Below, piece by piece: positions 17,415 to 26,391 of a stretch of 64,000 nucleotides of DNA. The notes under the pieces were generated by a model. That model saw only the letters and a list, made by a program, of their open reading frames with translations, did not search any database and had not been told where the DNA came from. Both the position numbers and the translations under genes were made by a program. The DNA lies in the NCBI GenBank assembly GCA_947483075.1, contig CANKLE010000001.1:1-64000 (forward strand), in the 5' to 3' direction. Within the stretch, counting starts at the first letter, position 1. Every line of letters starts with the position of its first letter. The DNA comes from Flavobacteriaceae bacterium. Lineage in GTDB: Bacteria; Bacteroidota; Bacteroidia; Flavobacteriales; Flavobacteriaceae.

Positions 17415-18509
17415 TTATGGATTAGGAAGAGCCGCATCAAAGTCTGGGAATCGAGCGGTGTTTCCAAAAGCTTTAAGCAAATTTTTTGCATCTGCTTTGC
17501 TCAATGGAGTAGCCATCATCCAAGGAATGGTGCCAAATTGACCGGATAAAATTTTATGGATCCCTTCTGGAGTTCGTATTCTCATAAAAGGACCTAAGCC
17601 GTATTTTTTTGTGGTAGTTCCGGGAATAGTTGCATTTACTCCATTGGTTTGGTTTATGTCTCCAGGAGTTAAGTAAGGTCCTTGAGCATTTGTAGTTCCA
17701 TGTCCGTCAGGTCCGTGACACACCAAACATTTTGCCGCATATAAGGCTACACCTTTTGCTTCTTCTGCAGTTGTGCCACCCCAAGCAGAAAAGACAACAT
17801 ACGGAGCCGGAGTGGTTTGAGGTACTGCATAGGTTCCTGTAGTTGTTACAGTATACAAATCATTGTTCTCGCTGTAAATGGCTCCTTCTTTCAAGAATTT
17901 AACCAAATCCCAAATTTTATCGTCGGTTAGAATTTTGGTAAAATCGGGGTGTTCTTGGCCGCCCAAAGTAAGGTCAAGCCCATTGGCTGTTTTTAAAGGG
18001 TCAATTTGTCTTCCGCCTACATGTTTTATGGCATTAAACAAAGTTGTAACATCCCAACTTCTCACGTCTCTGAGGTGCGCCCGCGAAATATCGGGTTGGG
18101 TAGCAGCAACTTTTTTATTGTTTCCGTATTCGTCAACACCCATGCCGTCATACGGGTGGCAGCCGCTACAAGAGTAAAAACTTCTGTTTTTTTGAGCAGT
18201 AACCCCAGTTGGAGGGCTTGCAATGTCTTTGATATTAATAGTAGGATCTGCCGCATACTTCGGATTCGGCCAACCCAAAAGCCCTACTAATGAGGCGTCT
18301 AGGTCAATATCTGCTTGAACAACTACTGGCCATCCCGCATCTGGGTGTTGGAAGTTGTTAAATAATTTGGCCCCACTGGTGGCGTCGGCGTTGTCATAGG
18401 CTTCTTTGCTAGAAGCATTTGGGTCTACATAAATGTCGTGTGTACAACTTTGTAAAAGGAAACCAATCAGTCCCATGACAAGTACCCCCAATTTGTTTTT
18501 TGTTTTCAT
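17415..18509 (-). CDS. Two-haem cytochrome c lipoprotein
   Basis: The protein is 364 residues with a lipoprotein signal (FLLQSC, Cys22). There are two covalent haem motifs: CSGCH (C114-H118) in the first domain and CLVCH (C261-H265) in the second. Each domain has a later Met-containing segment that could supply the sixth ligand (for example IPWMMATPLSK near residue 335). It is the first gene of the minus-strand module. A 246-bp gap upstream is shared with the divergent eno gene and contains a CRP/FNR-like palindrome about 60 bp from this start. It probably sits at the outer membrane or periplasm, passing electrons along the module; the partner is unknown. Confidence 0.88.
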   Translation of the reverse strand: MKTKNKLGVLVMGLIGFLLQSCTHDIYVDPNASSKEAYDNADATSGAKLFNNFQHPDAGWPVVVQADIDLDASLVGLLGWPNPKYAADPTINIKDIASPPTGVTAQKNRSFYSCSGCHPYDGMGVDEYGNNKKVAATQPDISRAHLRDVRSWDVTTLFNAIKHVGGRQIDPLKTANGLDLTLGGQEHPDFTKILTDDKIWDLVKFLKEGAIYSENNDLYTVTTTGTYAVPQTTPAPYVVFSAWGGTTAEEAKGVALYAAKCLVCHGPDGHGTTNAQGPYLTPGDINQTNGVNATIPGTTTKKYGLGPFMRIRTPEGIHKILSGQFGTIPWMMATPLSKADAKNLLKAFGNTARFPDFDAALPNP

Positions 18510-18570
18510 AATATAAAAATTTGGTTAATAAATTATGATGTAAAGTTTCCCCTATTTGATTGCCTAATAA

Positions 18571-18584
18571 ATGACTTAAATCAT
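18571..18584. promoter_or_regulatory. CRP/FNR-like palindrome upstream of the cytochrome module
   Basis: ATGACTTAAATCAT is palindromic at 12 of 14 positions and resembles the TTGAT-N4-ATCAA layout of FNR-family sites. Its nearest edge is 61 bp from the start codon of the minus-strand cytochrome gene, a reasonable distance for an activator. The gap (18510-18755) shows no other clear element for that strand. Confidence 0.35.
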
Positions 18585-18684
18585 GTTTTGAAAATTTGTT
18601 TGATTTTTTTTAAAAACTTTCAAAATGAAATCGTTGTAGTTAAAAAATATATGGTTTTTCTATTTCGATTAATCAAGAGATGGT

Positions 18685-20048
<1,364 letters not shown>

Positions 20049-20070
20049 AATTCATTCGAATTGGTTTCCA

Positions 20071-20099
20071 AAACCCAGCACTAGTTGTTGGGTTTTTTT
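20071..20099 (+). terminator. Intrinsic terminator after eno
   Basis: AACCCAGCA and TGTTGGGTT form a 9-bp stem (one G-T pair) with a CTAGT loop, followed by a run of seven T. It lies 23 bp past the eno stop. Confidence 0.9.
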
Positions 20100-20166
20100 A
20101 TTGGATCATTTTTCTTAAATTATTGGAAATGTATTTTAAATTAACACAATCAATGATATTTATCTT

Positions 20167-20196
20167 TTTTATATGGAATCAATTTGCCTAAATTTG
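20167..20196 (+). promoter_or_regulatory. Promoter of the citrate synthase gene
   Basis: TTTT (20167-20170) and TAAATTTG (20189-20196) are separated by 18 bp, matching the Bacteroidota pattern. The leader to the ATG at 20238 would be about 35 nt. Confidence 0.6.
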
Positions 20197-20237
20197 TTCA
20201 GTTATAAATTTACTGCACTAAATACGATTAAATAATC

Positions 20238-21521
20238 ATGTCAAAAACAGCCATATTAGAATTCGACGGGCAAAAATATGAGTTTCCTGTTCTTGTGGGG
20301 AGCGAAAATGAACCAGCAATCGATATTGATAAATTGCGTGCCTTAACCGGCGCAATTACCTTAGACCCCGGATATAAAAATTCGGGTTCTTGCAAAAGTG
20401 AAATCACCTTTTTAGACGGAGAAGAAGGAATTCTTCGCTACCGCGGATACGCCATTGAAGATCTGGCAGAAAAAGCCAACTTTTTAGAAGTTTCCTATTT
20501 GGTTATTTTTGGTGAATTGCCTTCTAAATCGCAATTGACCCAATTTGAGACCGACATTCGAAAATACACCTTGGTGAACGAAGAGATGAAAAACATCTTG
20601 GACGGTTTCCCAAAATCAGCGCACCCTATGGGCGTTCTTTCGTCTTTAACTTCTGCCTTAACCGCCTTTAATCCAAAAGTGGTAAACGTAGAGAACGAAG
20701 CAGAAATGTATGAAGCCGTGTGTAAAACCATGGGTAAATTCTTGGTCATTGCCACTTGGACGTACCGCAAAAGCATGGGTTTTCCTTTAAATTATTACGA
20801 CAACACCAAAGGTTATGTTGATAATTTCCTTCGTTTGATGTTTGAATTGCCTACGGAGCCCTATAGCATCAATCAAAAAGTGGTCAATGCCTTAGACAAG
20901 TTGTTTATTCTTCATGCTGATCACGAGCAAAACTGTTCTACTTCTACCGTTCGCATTGTAGGTTCTTCGCATGCTGGTTTGTTTGCTTCTATTTCTGCTG
21001 GTGTTTCAGCGTTGTGGGGCCCCTTGCATGGCGGAGCCAATCAGGCGGTGTTAGAAATGCTCGAAGCAATTCAAAAAGATGGGGGAGATGCCGATAAATA
21101 TTTGGCCAAAGCCAAGGACAAAGACGATCCATTCCGCTTAATGGGCTTTGGACACCGTGTATACAAAAACTTTGATCCGCGTGCCAAAATCATAAAAAAA
21201 GCCGCCGATGAGGTGTTGCAAACCTTGGGTGTAAACGACCCAATTTTGGAAATTGCCAAAAAATTAGAAGAAGCCGCCTTGGTAGACGAGTACTTTGTTT
21301 CTCGTAAATTATATCCAAATGTTGATTTCTACTCGGGAATTATCTACCGCGCCTTAGGCATTCCAACCGATATGTTTACCGTGCTTTTTGCCATTGGCCG
21401 TTTGCCTGGGTGGATAGCCCAATGGAAAGAAATGCGCATCAACAAAGAACCGATTGGCCGTCCAAGACAAATCTATACCGGACATCCGTTGCGCGAATTT
21501 AAGGTCATGGACAACCGATAA
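20238..21521 (+). CDS. gltA: Citrate synthase, type II-like
   Basis: The enzyme condenses acetyl-CoA with oxaloacetate at the entry of the TCA cycle. The protein is 427 residues and carries the small N-terminal beta domain typical of hexameric Gram-negative enzymes (ILEFDGQKYEFPVLVG). Catalytic regions are LFILHADHEQNCSTSTVRIV, WGPLHGGANQAV (active His), MGFGHRVYKNFDPRA (active His) and NVDFYSGIIYRALGIP (active Asp). It has its own promoter and a terminator. Confidence 0.98.
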   Translation: MSKTAILEFDGQKYEFPVLVGSENEPAIDIDKLRALTGAITLDPGYKNSGSCKSEITFLDGEEGILRYRGYAIEDLAEKANFLEVSYLVIFGELPSKSQLTQFETDIRKYTLVNEEMKNILDGFPKSAHPMGVLSSLTSALTAFNPKVVNVENEAEMYEAVCKTMGKFLVIATWTYRKSMGFPLNYYDNTKGYVDNFLRLMFELPTEPYSINQKVVNALDKLFILHADHEQNCSTSTVRIVGSSHAGLFASISAGVSALWGPLHGGANQAVLEMLEAIQKDGGDADKYLAKAKDKDDPFRLMGFGHRVYKNFDPRAKIIKKAADEVLQTLGVNDPILEIAKKLEEAALVDEYFVSRKLYPNVDFYSGIIYRALGIPTDMFTVLFAIGRLPGWIAQWKEMRINKEPIGRPRQIYTGHPLREFKVMDNR

Positions 21522-21542
21522 TATCTATCATTAGTTATAAAC

Positions 21543-21571
21543 AAAGCTTCTCACAAACGGGAAGCTTTTTT
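21543..21571 (+). terminator. Intrinsic terminator after citrate synthase
   Basis: AAAGCTTC and GAAGCTTT form an 8-bp stem with a 10-nt loop and a T-run (21566-21571). It directly abuts the -7 element of the next promoter (21571-21578), so terminator and promoter are packed together. Confidence 0.85.
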
Positions 21572-21578
21572 ATATTTG
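21571..21578 (+). promoter_or_regulatory. -7 element for the DDAH-like gene
   Basis: TATATTTG matches TAnnTTTG exactly. It overlaps the end of the preceding terminator's T-run and lies 21 bp before the chosen start at 21600. Confidence 0.55.
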
Positions 21579-21599
21579 TTTCCAAGACAAATGAAATTT

Positions 21600-22514
21600 A
21601 TGCTACGACTTCAGCTTACCAATGAAACATCAAAATTAAGAGCCGTTGTGCTGGGCTCGGCGGTAAATAATGGCCCAACACCTTCTGCAGAAGAAGCTTA
21701 CGACCCCAAATCATTAGAACACATCTTGGCTGGAACTTATCCCATAGAAGCCGATATGGTGCATGAAATGGAGGCGTTTTATGCGGTGTTGCAAAAATAC
21801 GGCGTGCAAGTTTTTCGTCCAGAATTGATAGAAAATTACAACCAAATTTTCGCACGTGATATCGGATTTGTGATTGACGATGTATTCATCAAAGCCAATA
21901 TCTTGCCAGACAGAGAACGCGAATTGGATGCCATTCAATATGTGATTGATCAGATGGATCCTAAAAAAGTGGTTCGCCCTCCCGAGGATGTGCACATAGA
22001 AGGTGGAGATGTTATGTTGTGGAACGACTATATTTTTATTGGCACCTACAAAGGATCTGATTACAAAGATTACATTACGGCTCGAACCAATATGGCCGGA
22101 GTCAATTATATCAAAAAGCTTTTTCCGCATAAAATTGTCAAAGAATTCGATCTGGTAAAATCCAAATTAGAAGCGCGAGACAACGCCTTGCATTTGGATT
22201 GTTGTTTTCAGCCCGTAGGGAAAAATAAAGGCATCATTTACAAAAGCGGTTTTCGCGAAGAAGCTGATTATGTGTTTTTGGTGAAATTATTCGGCAAAGA
22301 AAATTTATTTCACCTCACCCGTGATGAAATGTACCACATGAATTCTAATGTATTTTCGATTGATACAAATGTGGTCGTTTCCGAGCAAAAATTTACCCGC
22401 CTCAACGCTTGGTTGCGCAACAACGGTTTCACGGTAGAAGAAATTCCCTATGCCGAAATCGCCAAACAAGAAGGCCTGTTGCGCTGCTCGACTTTGCCGT
22501 TGATTAGGGAATAG
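21600..22514 (+). CDS. Dimethylarginine dimethylaminohydrolase-like amidinohydrolase
   Basis: This is a member of the guanidine-modifying superfamily (arginine deiminase, DDAH). I prefer ATG 21600 (304 residues, MLRLQLTNETSKL), because an upstream TTG overlaps the promoter and an ATG at 21591 would leave almost no leader. Active-site features are DIGFVIDD, IEGGDVMLWND (acidic residues), ALHLDCCFQPVG (His) and the C-terminal RCSTLPL with the nucleophilic Cys296. The exact substrate (arginine, a methylated arginine or another guanidino compound) cannot be read from sequence. The related ctlX lies downstream, separated by a four-helix-bundle gene, suggesting arginine or citrulline catabolism. 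Confidence 0.85.
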   Translation: MLRLQLTNETSKLRAVVLGSAVNNGPTPSAEEAYDPKSLEHILAGTYPIEADMVHEMEAFYAVLQKYGVQVFRPELIENYNQIFARDIGFVIDDVFIKANILPDRERELDAIQYVIDQMDPKKVVRPPEDVHIEGGDVMLWNDYIFIGTYKGSDYKDYITARTNMAGVNYIKKLFPHKIVKEFDLVKSKLEARDNALHLDCCFQPVGKNKGIIYKSGFREEADYVFLVKLFGKENLFHLTRDEMYHMNSNVFSIDTNVVVSEQKFTRLNAWLRNNGFTVEEIPYAEIAKQEGLLRCSTLPLIRE

Positions 22515-22548
22515 GTTGTCAGTTGTCGGTTATCGGTTGTCGGTTTGC
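22515..22548 (+). repeat. Tandem heptamer repeat, left flank of the four-helix-bundle gene
   Basis: GTTGTCA, GTTGTCG, GTTATCG and GTTGTCG occur back to back starting a few bases after the DDAH-like stop. The 24-bp core at 22521-22544 matches the reverse complement of 22983-23006 at 20 of 24 positions. The two repeats therefore bracket the gene between them as inverted copies. Confidence 0.8.
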
Positions 22549-22587
22549 GCTAAGAATATAAATTATACACGCCAAAAAAAAGTAGAT

Positions 22588-22956
22588 ATGAGCAGTTATA
22601 GGGATTTAGACATTTATAAAATGGGATTAGAATTGTTTTATCAAACCCATCCAGCGTCTTTGAAACTACCAAAACACGAAATATATGAGTTGGGTAGTCA
22701 GTTACGAAGAGCTTCTGATTCTGTTATCACAAATATTGTGGAAGGATATGGAAGAAAGCGATATAAGCCTGATTTTATTCGGTTCTTGGTGTTCTCTCAT
22801 TCAAGTTGTCTAGAAACGATCAATCATTTAGAGAAATTAGAATATCTATATCCAGTTGAAAAAGATATTTTTCATAACCTTGGTGAACAATATGAGATAC
22901 TTGGTGCAAAAATTTATTCCTTTATCAAATACGTAGAACAAAACTGGAAGTCCTAA
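22588..22956 (+). CDS. Four-helix-bundle protein (S23/IVP family)
   Basis: I start at ATG 22588 (122 residues, MSSYRDLDIYKMG). The longer open frame runs into the flanking repeat. The pattern, an N-terminal YRDLDIYKMGLEL helix, then ELGSQLRRASDSVITNIVEGYGRK and KPDFIRFLVFSHSSCLET, is the family signature found in proteins encoded within 23S rRNA intervening sequences and as stand-alone genes in Bacteroidota. The family is structurally related to Avd of diversity-generating retroelements. Its function is unknown. It lies between two metabolic genes and inside inverted repeats, which suggests a mobile origin. Confidence 0.85.
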   Translation: MSSYRDLDIYKMGLELFYQTHPASLKLPKHEIYELGSQLRRASDSVITNIVEGYGRKRYKPDFIRFLVFSHSSCLETINHLEKLEYLYPVEKDIFHNLGEQYEILGAKIYSFIKYVEQNWKS

Positions 22957-22979
22957 TTTTGCAACCAACATAGAACACA

Positions 22980-23006
22980 AAACAGACAACCCACAACAGA
23001 CAACTG
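22980..23006 (-). repeat. Inverted heptamer repeat, right flank of the four-helix-bundle gene
   Basis: On the minus strand this reads CAGTTGTC then TGTTGTGGGTTGTCTG, again in heptamer steps (GTTGTCT, GTTGTGG, GTTGTCT). It is the inverted partner of 22521-22544. It ends 4 bp before the ctlX ATG. Confidence 0.75.
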
Positions 23007-23010
23007 AAAA

Positions 23011-23952
23011 ATGAACCAAACCACCTCCTCAATCCTCATGATTCGTCCGGTTGCCTTTCGGATGAATGAGCAAACCGCAGTCAATAATTATTACCAAAAA
23101 GTATTGGACAATTTATTGCCAGCCACCGTCAATGCCAAAGCGCAGCAGGAATTTGATGCCTTTGTGACCAAATTACAAGCGGTTGGAGTTGATGTTACGG
23201 TTGTTGATGATACCCTAAATCCCGATACCCCCGATTCCATTTTCCCAAACAATTGGATATCCTTTCACCAAAATGGCGATGTGGTATTATACCCCATGTT
23301 TGCCGAAAATCGCCGAAGCGAACGCCGCGAAGAGATTCTAGATATTTTAGAGGACAAAGGCTTTCACATTGAAAATATCGTCGATTATACCTCTGCCGAA
23401 ACCGATGGTTTTTATCTTGAAGGAACCGGTAGTTTGCTCTTGGATCGGGCCAATGGCATTGCCTATTGCGCGCTGTCTCCCCGTGCCGACGAAGAATTAT
23501 TCATCGAATTTTGCGAAGATTTTGACATGGCTCCGGTAATTTTTAATGCCTATCAAACCATAAATAATGAACGCAAGCTCATTTACCACACCAATGTAAT
23601 GATGTGTTTGGGGACCACTTTTGCCGTGATTTGTGCCGATTGCATCGACGACAAACAAGAGCGAAAATTCGTTTTGGAACAATTGAAAAAATCGAGCAAA
23701 GAAGTAATCCTAATTTCGGAAAATCAGGTGAATAATTTTGCGGGAAATATGCTGGAATTGGTGGGAGCCAATCAGCAAAAATTGTTGGTCATGAGCGCAG
23801 CGGCACACCAAAGCCTCACTGCCGATCAACTTGCTAAATTAGAAAAACATGCCCAAATTGTCAGTTCAAGTCTAGACACGATTGAAGCCTGTGGCGGAGG
23901 TAGTGCCCGTTGTATGATGGCCGAGATCTTTTTGCCTAATACTGCAAAATAA
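23011..23952 (+). CDS. ctlX: Citrulline utilisation hydrolase CtlX-type amidinotransferase-fold enzyme
   Basis: CtlX-type proteins belong to the amidinotransferase/arginine deiminase fold and have been reported as citrulline-degrading hydrolases. The protein is 313 residues. Seen are SIFPNNWISFH, VVLYPMFAENRRSERR, EGTGSLLLDR (acidic site), YHTNVMMCLG (His) and the C-terminal CGGGSARCMMAEIF with the likely nucleophile C301. Together with the DDAH-like gene upstream it suggests guanidino or ureido compound catabolism. The start ATG 23011 lies right after an inverted repeat, so its promoter is either in the repeat region or upstream. Confidence 0.88.
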   Translation: MNQTTSSILMIRPVAFRMNEQTAVNNYYQKVLDNLLPATVNAKAQQEFDAFVTKLQAVGVDVTVVDDTLNPDTPDSIFPNNWISFHQNGDVVLYPMFAENRRSERREEILDILEDKGFHIENIVDYTSAETDGFYLEGTGSLLLDRANGIAYCALSPRADEELFIEFCEDFDMAPVIFNAYQTINNERKLIYHTNVMMCLGTTFAVICADCIDDKQERKFVLEQLKKSSKEVILISENQVNNFAGNMLELVGANQQKLLVMSAAAHQSLTADQLAKLEKHAQIVSSSLDTIEACGGGSARCMMAEIFLPNTAK

Positions 23953-23963
23953 ACCTATATTTG
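23931..23963 (+). promoter_or_regulatory. Promoter of the T9SS-secreted protein gene
   Basis: TTTG (23931-23934) and TATATTTG (23956-23963) are spaced 21 bp apart. The -33 element lies within the 3' end of ctlX. The ATG follows at 23998. Confidence 0.65.
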
Positions 23964-23997
23964 ATCGGAATAGTTCAACTCCTTAATTCTGAATACG

Positions 23998-25614
23998 ATG
24001 AAAAAAATAATATCCATTTTAGTGTTGTTTATGGGGTTTTCGGCTTTCGCCCAATGGACTACAGCTCTTTCGGCCAATACAGTAGTAGCCAATTCGCCCA
24101 CGCAAGACATTCAATCGGTGGGAACGTCTGACGGGCAAACCTATGTGGTCTATTGGAAAAATGCACCCGCTCCCCAAAACTACGAATTGCGCGTGCAAGT
24201 ACTCAATGCGGCAGGAATACCACAATTTGGACCCGATGGCATGTTGGTGAGTACCTTAATTGGGATGAGCACCTACACCGTAATTTGGTCCGTAACGATT
24301 GATGCCAACGATAACCTCTATATTGGGGCAACGGGCACGCAAGACGGAAATGCGTATGTGTTTAAATTAGATCTTCAAGGAAATCATCTTTGGGGCACCA
24401 ATGGAATTCAAGTGGGTACTGGAAATATCGTTAAGGTATTGCCGCTCAGTTCTGGAGAAGCCATTGTGAGTTGGTATCCTTCGGGTCAATCTTTAATGCA
24501 AAAGTTTGATGCTTCAGGAAATGCACTTTGGACCAGTCCAGTTCCGATTCAGTTGGGAACGAGTGCCACTATTCCTGCCGGATTATTTGAGCTTTCTAAT
24601 GGCGATTATATGATGGTGTTTCACAGAACCTTGTTTTCTATTTATTCTAATTTATATGCACAACGGTACAATGCTGCTGGCGTAGCTCAGTGGGCTACAC
24701 CTACACAAATTGCCAACAGTGCCTCCCAGTTTAATCGCACCTATACCGGAAAAACCGATGGAGAATCGGTCTATTATGGGTATTTCTTATCGGGGGCTAA
24801 TCGATTTGATTCTTATGTGCAACGCATTAATGGTGACGGCACATTGCCCTGGGGCATCAATGGGGTTGATTTTGACACCAACCAAACCAATTACGAAATG
24901 AGCACGGAGATCAATTTAGATCCTGCAGCCGCGGTTGTTTGGGCCACCTGTACCTATATGAATACGGGCCAAAGTATGAGCGGCGAATACATTCAAAAAA
25001 TAGATAAAAATACGGGCGCGCGTTTATTTACCGATACGGCCAAAGAAGTTTTTCCGATTAGCAGCGATTCAGACGTGCATGTGGGTGAGCTCCATTTGGC
25101 GGGCGGCACACCCTTTTATATGCTAAAAATGGGTATGGATACCGGCGCTTCACCCGTTACCTTGCATGCCGTTTACTTGAATGAAAACGGAGACTTTGTA
25201 TGGCCCGAGCATCATCTGCCGATAGCCAATTATGGCGCATCCAAAAGCAGAATTGGATTTACAAAACCAATAAATGGCCAAAGTGTAGCTACATTTTTAG
25301 AGCAAAAACTAAATGATACGGCTCCCAAAATGTATGCGCAAAATTTTGTGATTCCAACCTTAGGCATTCACCAACCGACCAAAGAATTGACTTTACAGGT
25401 AGTAAATCCGGTAAAAAATCAGTTGCAAATTTCGGCAGATCAAGTCATTCAACAGCTGTCTGTTTATAATCTATTGGGTGTAAAAATTGCCGAAGCAAAT
25501 CCGGCTGCTCTCGAAATTACTTTAGAGGCCAATTCTTGGCAAGCAGGTGTTTATTTCCTGAATTGCGTAAGTGCAACGGGCAATTGCAGCCGAGTGAAAA
25601 TAGTAAAAGAGTAA
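23998..25614 (+). CDS. Secreted protein with T9SS type A sorting domain
   Basis: The protein is 538 residues. A Sec signal peptide (IISILVLFMGFSAFAQ) is followed by a long beta-rich region with repeats of the type GNHLWGTNGIQVG and GTLPWGINGVDF, spaced as in beta-propeller-like proteins. The last 80 residues form a type A C-terminal domain (VVNPVKNQLQI, then LSVYNLLGVKIAEAN, ending GVYFLNCVSATGNCSRVKIV). Such domains direct export across the outer membrane by the type IX system and usually attachment to the cell surface. No catalytic motif is recognised, so the role is unknown. Confidence 0.88.
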   Translation: MKKIISILVLFMGFSAFAQWTTALSANTVVANSPTQDIQSVGTSDGQTYVVYWKNAPAPQNYELRVQVLNAAGIPQFGPDGMLVSTLIGMSTYTVIWSVTIDANDNLYIGATGTQDGNAYVFKLDLQGNHLWGTNGIQVGTGNIVKVLPLSSGEAIVSWYPSGQSLMQKFDASGNALWTSPVPIQLGTSATIPAGLFELSNGDYMMVFHRTLFSIYSNLYAQRYNAAGVAQWATPTQIANSASQFNRTYTGKTDGESVYYGYFLSGANRFDSYVQRINGDGTLPWGINGVDFDTNQTNYEMSTEINLDPAAAVVWATCTYMNTGQSMSGEYIQKIDKNTGARLFTDTAKEVFPISSDSDVHVGELHLAGGTPFYMLKMGMDTGASPVTLHAVYLNENGDFVWPEHHLPIANYGASKSRIGFTKPINGQSVATFLEQKLNDTAPKMYAQNFVIPTLGIHQPTKELTLQVVNPVKNQLQISADQVIQQLSVYNLLGVKIAEANPAALEITLEANSWQAGVYFLNCVSATGNCSRVKIVKE

Positions 25615-25635
25615 ATCGTTCTTCTCGATACTAGT

Positions 25636-25667
25636 AAAATCCAATAACTGCTGTGGTTGGATTTTTT
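25636..25667. terminator. Terminator between convergent genes
   Basis: AAATCCAA and TTGGATTT form an 8-bp stem around a 12-nt loop, followed by a T-run that reaches the stop codon of the marC-like gene on the other strand. It could act in both directions. Confidence 0.7.
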
Positions 25668-26289
25668 ATATGCCTCGAATGATACTCAAAATAGAGCTGA
25701 TGATGTATTGTATCCCGATAGCAATGGTTAAAAACCCAATGATTCGCGATATCGCTACAATACCCGAAGTACCTAAGAAATTTGCTAAGTAATGGGCACT
25801 GCGCAAAACAAAATAAATCGAAAGCGCAACCACTACAATCGCGATACTCGAAATGATCATTTCATCGGGAGCATGGTGTTCTTGGTAATAGGCAATCAAA
25901 AGTGAAATCGAACCCGGTCCAGCAAGCATAGGCATGGCCAAGGGCGTTAAGGCAATGTCGTTACGGTTTTGAATTTCTTCTTCTACTTTTTTATTGATCC
26001 CTTTGTTTTTATTGAATTGGCCATTGAGCAATGAAAATCCTGAGCTGGCAATGATAATACCTCCAGCAATGCGCAATGCGGTGATAGTGATGCCAAAAAA
26101 ACTGAGTACATATTGGCCTATAAAAAAAGAAATGAGCAAAATAATACACACATTGATCGAGGTCCACAAGGAAACGCGGGAGCGCTCTTTTTGGTTGTAA
26201 TCTTGGGTAAGCCCTACAAATATTGGGATGGTGCCAATCGGGTTAAGTACCGAAAACAAGGCGAAAAATAGGTAGATGAATAATTCCAT
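25666..26289 (-). CDS. MarC-family inner membrane protein
   Basis: I use ATG 26289 (207 residues, MELFIYLFFALFSVLNPIG); upstream codons in the open frame cover the promoter. Six hydrophobic segments and the family motifs LNPIGTIPIFVGL near the N-terminus and PLAMPMLAGPGSI near residue 125 place it in the MarC/SNARE-associated-like UPF0056 family. Despite the family name, no role in multiple antibiotic resistance is established. Substrate and function are unknown. It is divergent from the CoA-binding protein gene. Confidence 0.9.
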   Translation of the reverse strand: MELFIYLFFALFSVLNPIGTIPIFVGLTQDYNQKERSRVSLWTSINVCIILLISFFIGQYVLSFFGITITALRIAGGIIIASSGFSLLNGQFNKNKGINKKVEEEIQNRNDIALTPLAMPMLAGPGSISLLIAYYQEHHAPDEMIISSIAIVVVALSIYFVLRSAHYLANFLGTSGIVAISRIIGFLTIAIGIQYIISSILSIIRGI

Positions 26290-26322
26290 TTTTTGGGATA
26301 AATTTAGGGGTCTATGCTGCCG

Positions 26323-26330
26323 CAAAGGTA
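26323..26330 (-). promoter_or_regulatory. -7 element for the marC-like gene
   Basis: On the minus strand the bases read TACCTTTG, an exact TAnnTTTG match 33 bp before the chosen start at 26289. No clear -33 element is seen. Confidence 0.5.
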
Positions 26331-26358
26331 AAACTAAAAACAATTTGCCGTGAAATTA

Positions 26359-26387
26359 TTTGGCGTGGGAACCATTTTGTAGTTTTA
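26359..26387 (+). promoter_or_regulatory. Possible promoter of the CoA-binding protein gene
   Basis: TTTG (26359-26362) is followed after 17 bp by TAGTTTTA, one mismatch from TAnnTTTG, immediately before the ATG at 26392. The leader would be extremely short. Confidence 0.4.
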
Positions 26388-26391
26388 CACC

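Noticed and set aside
22515..22548. Heptamer repeats considered as a CRISPR fragment
   Set aside because: The units are only 7 bp, contiguous and without spacers; no cas genes are present.
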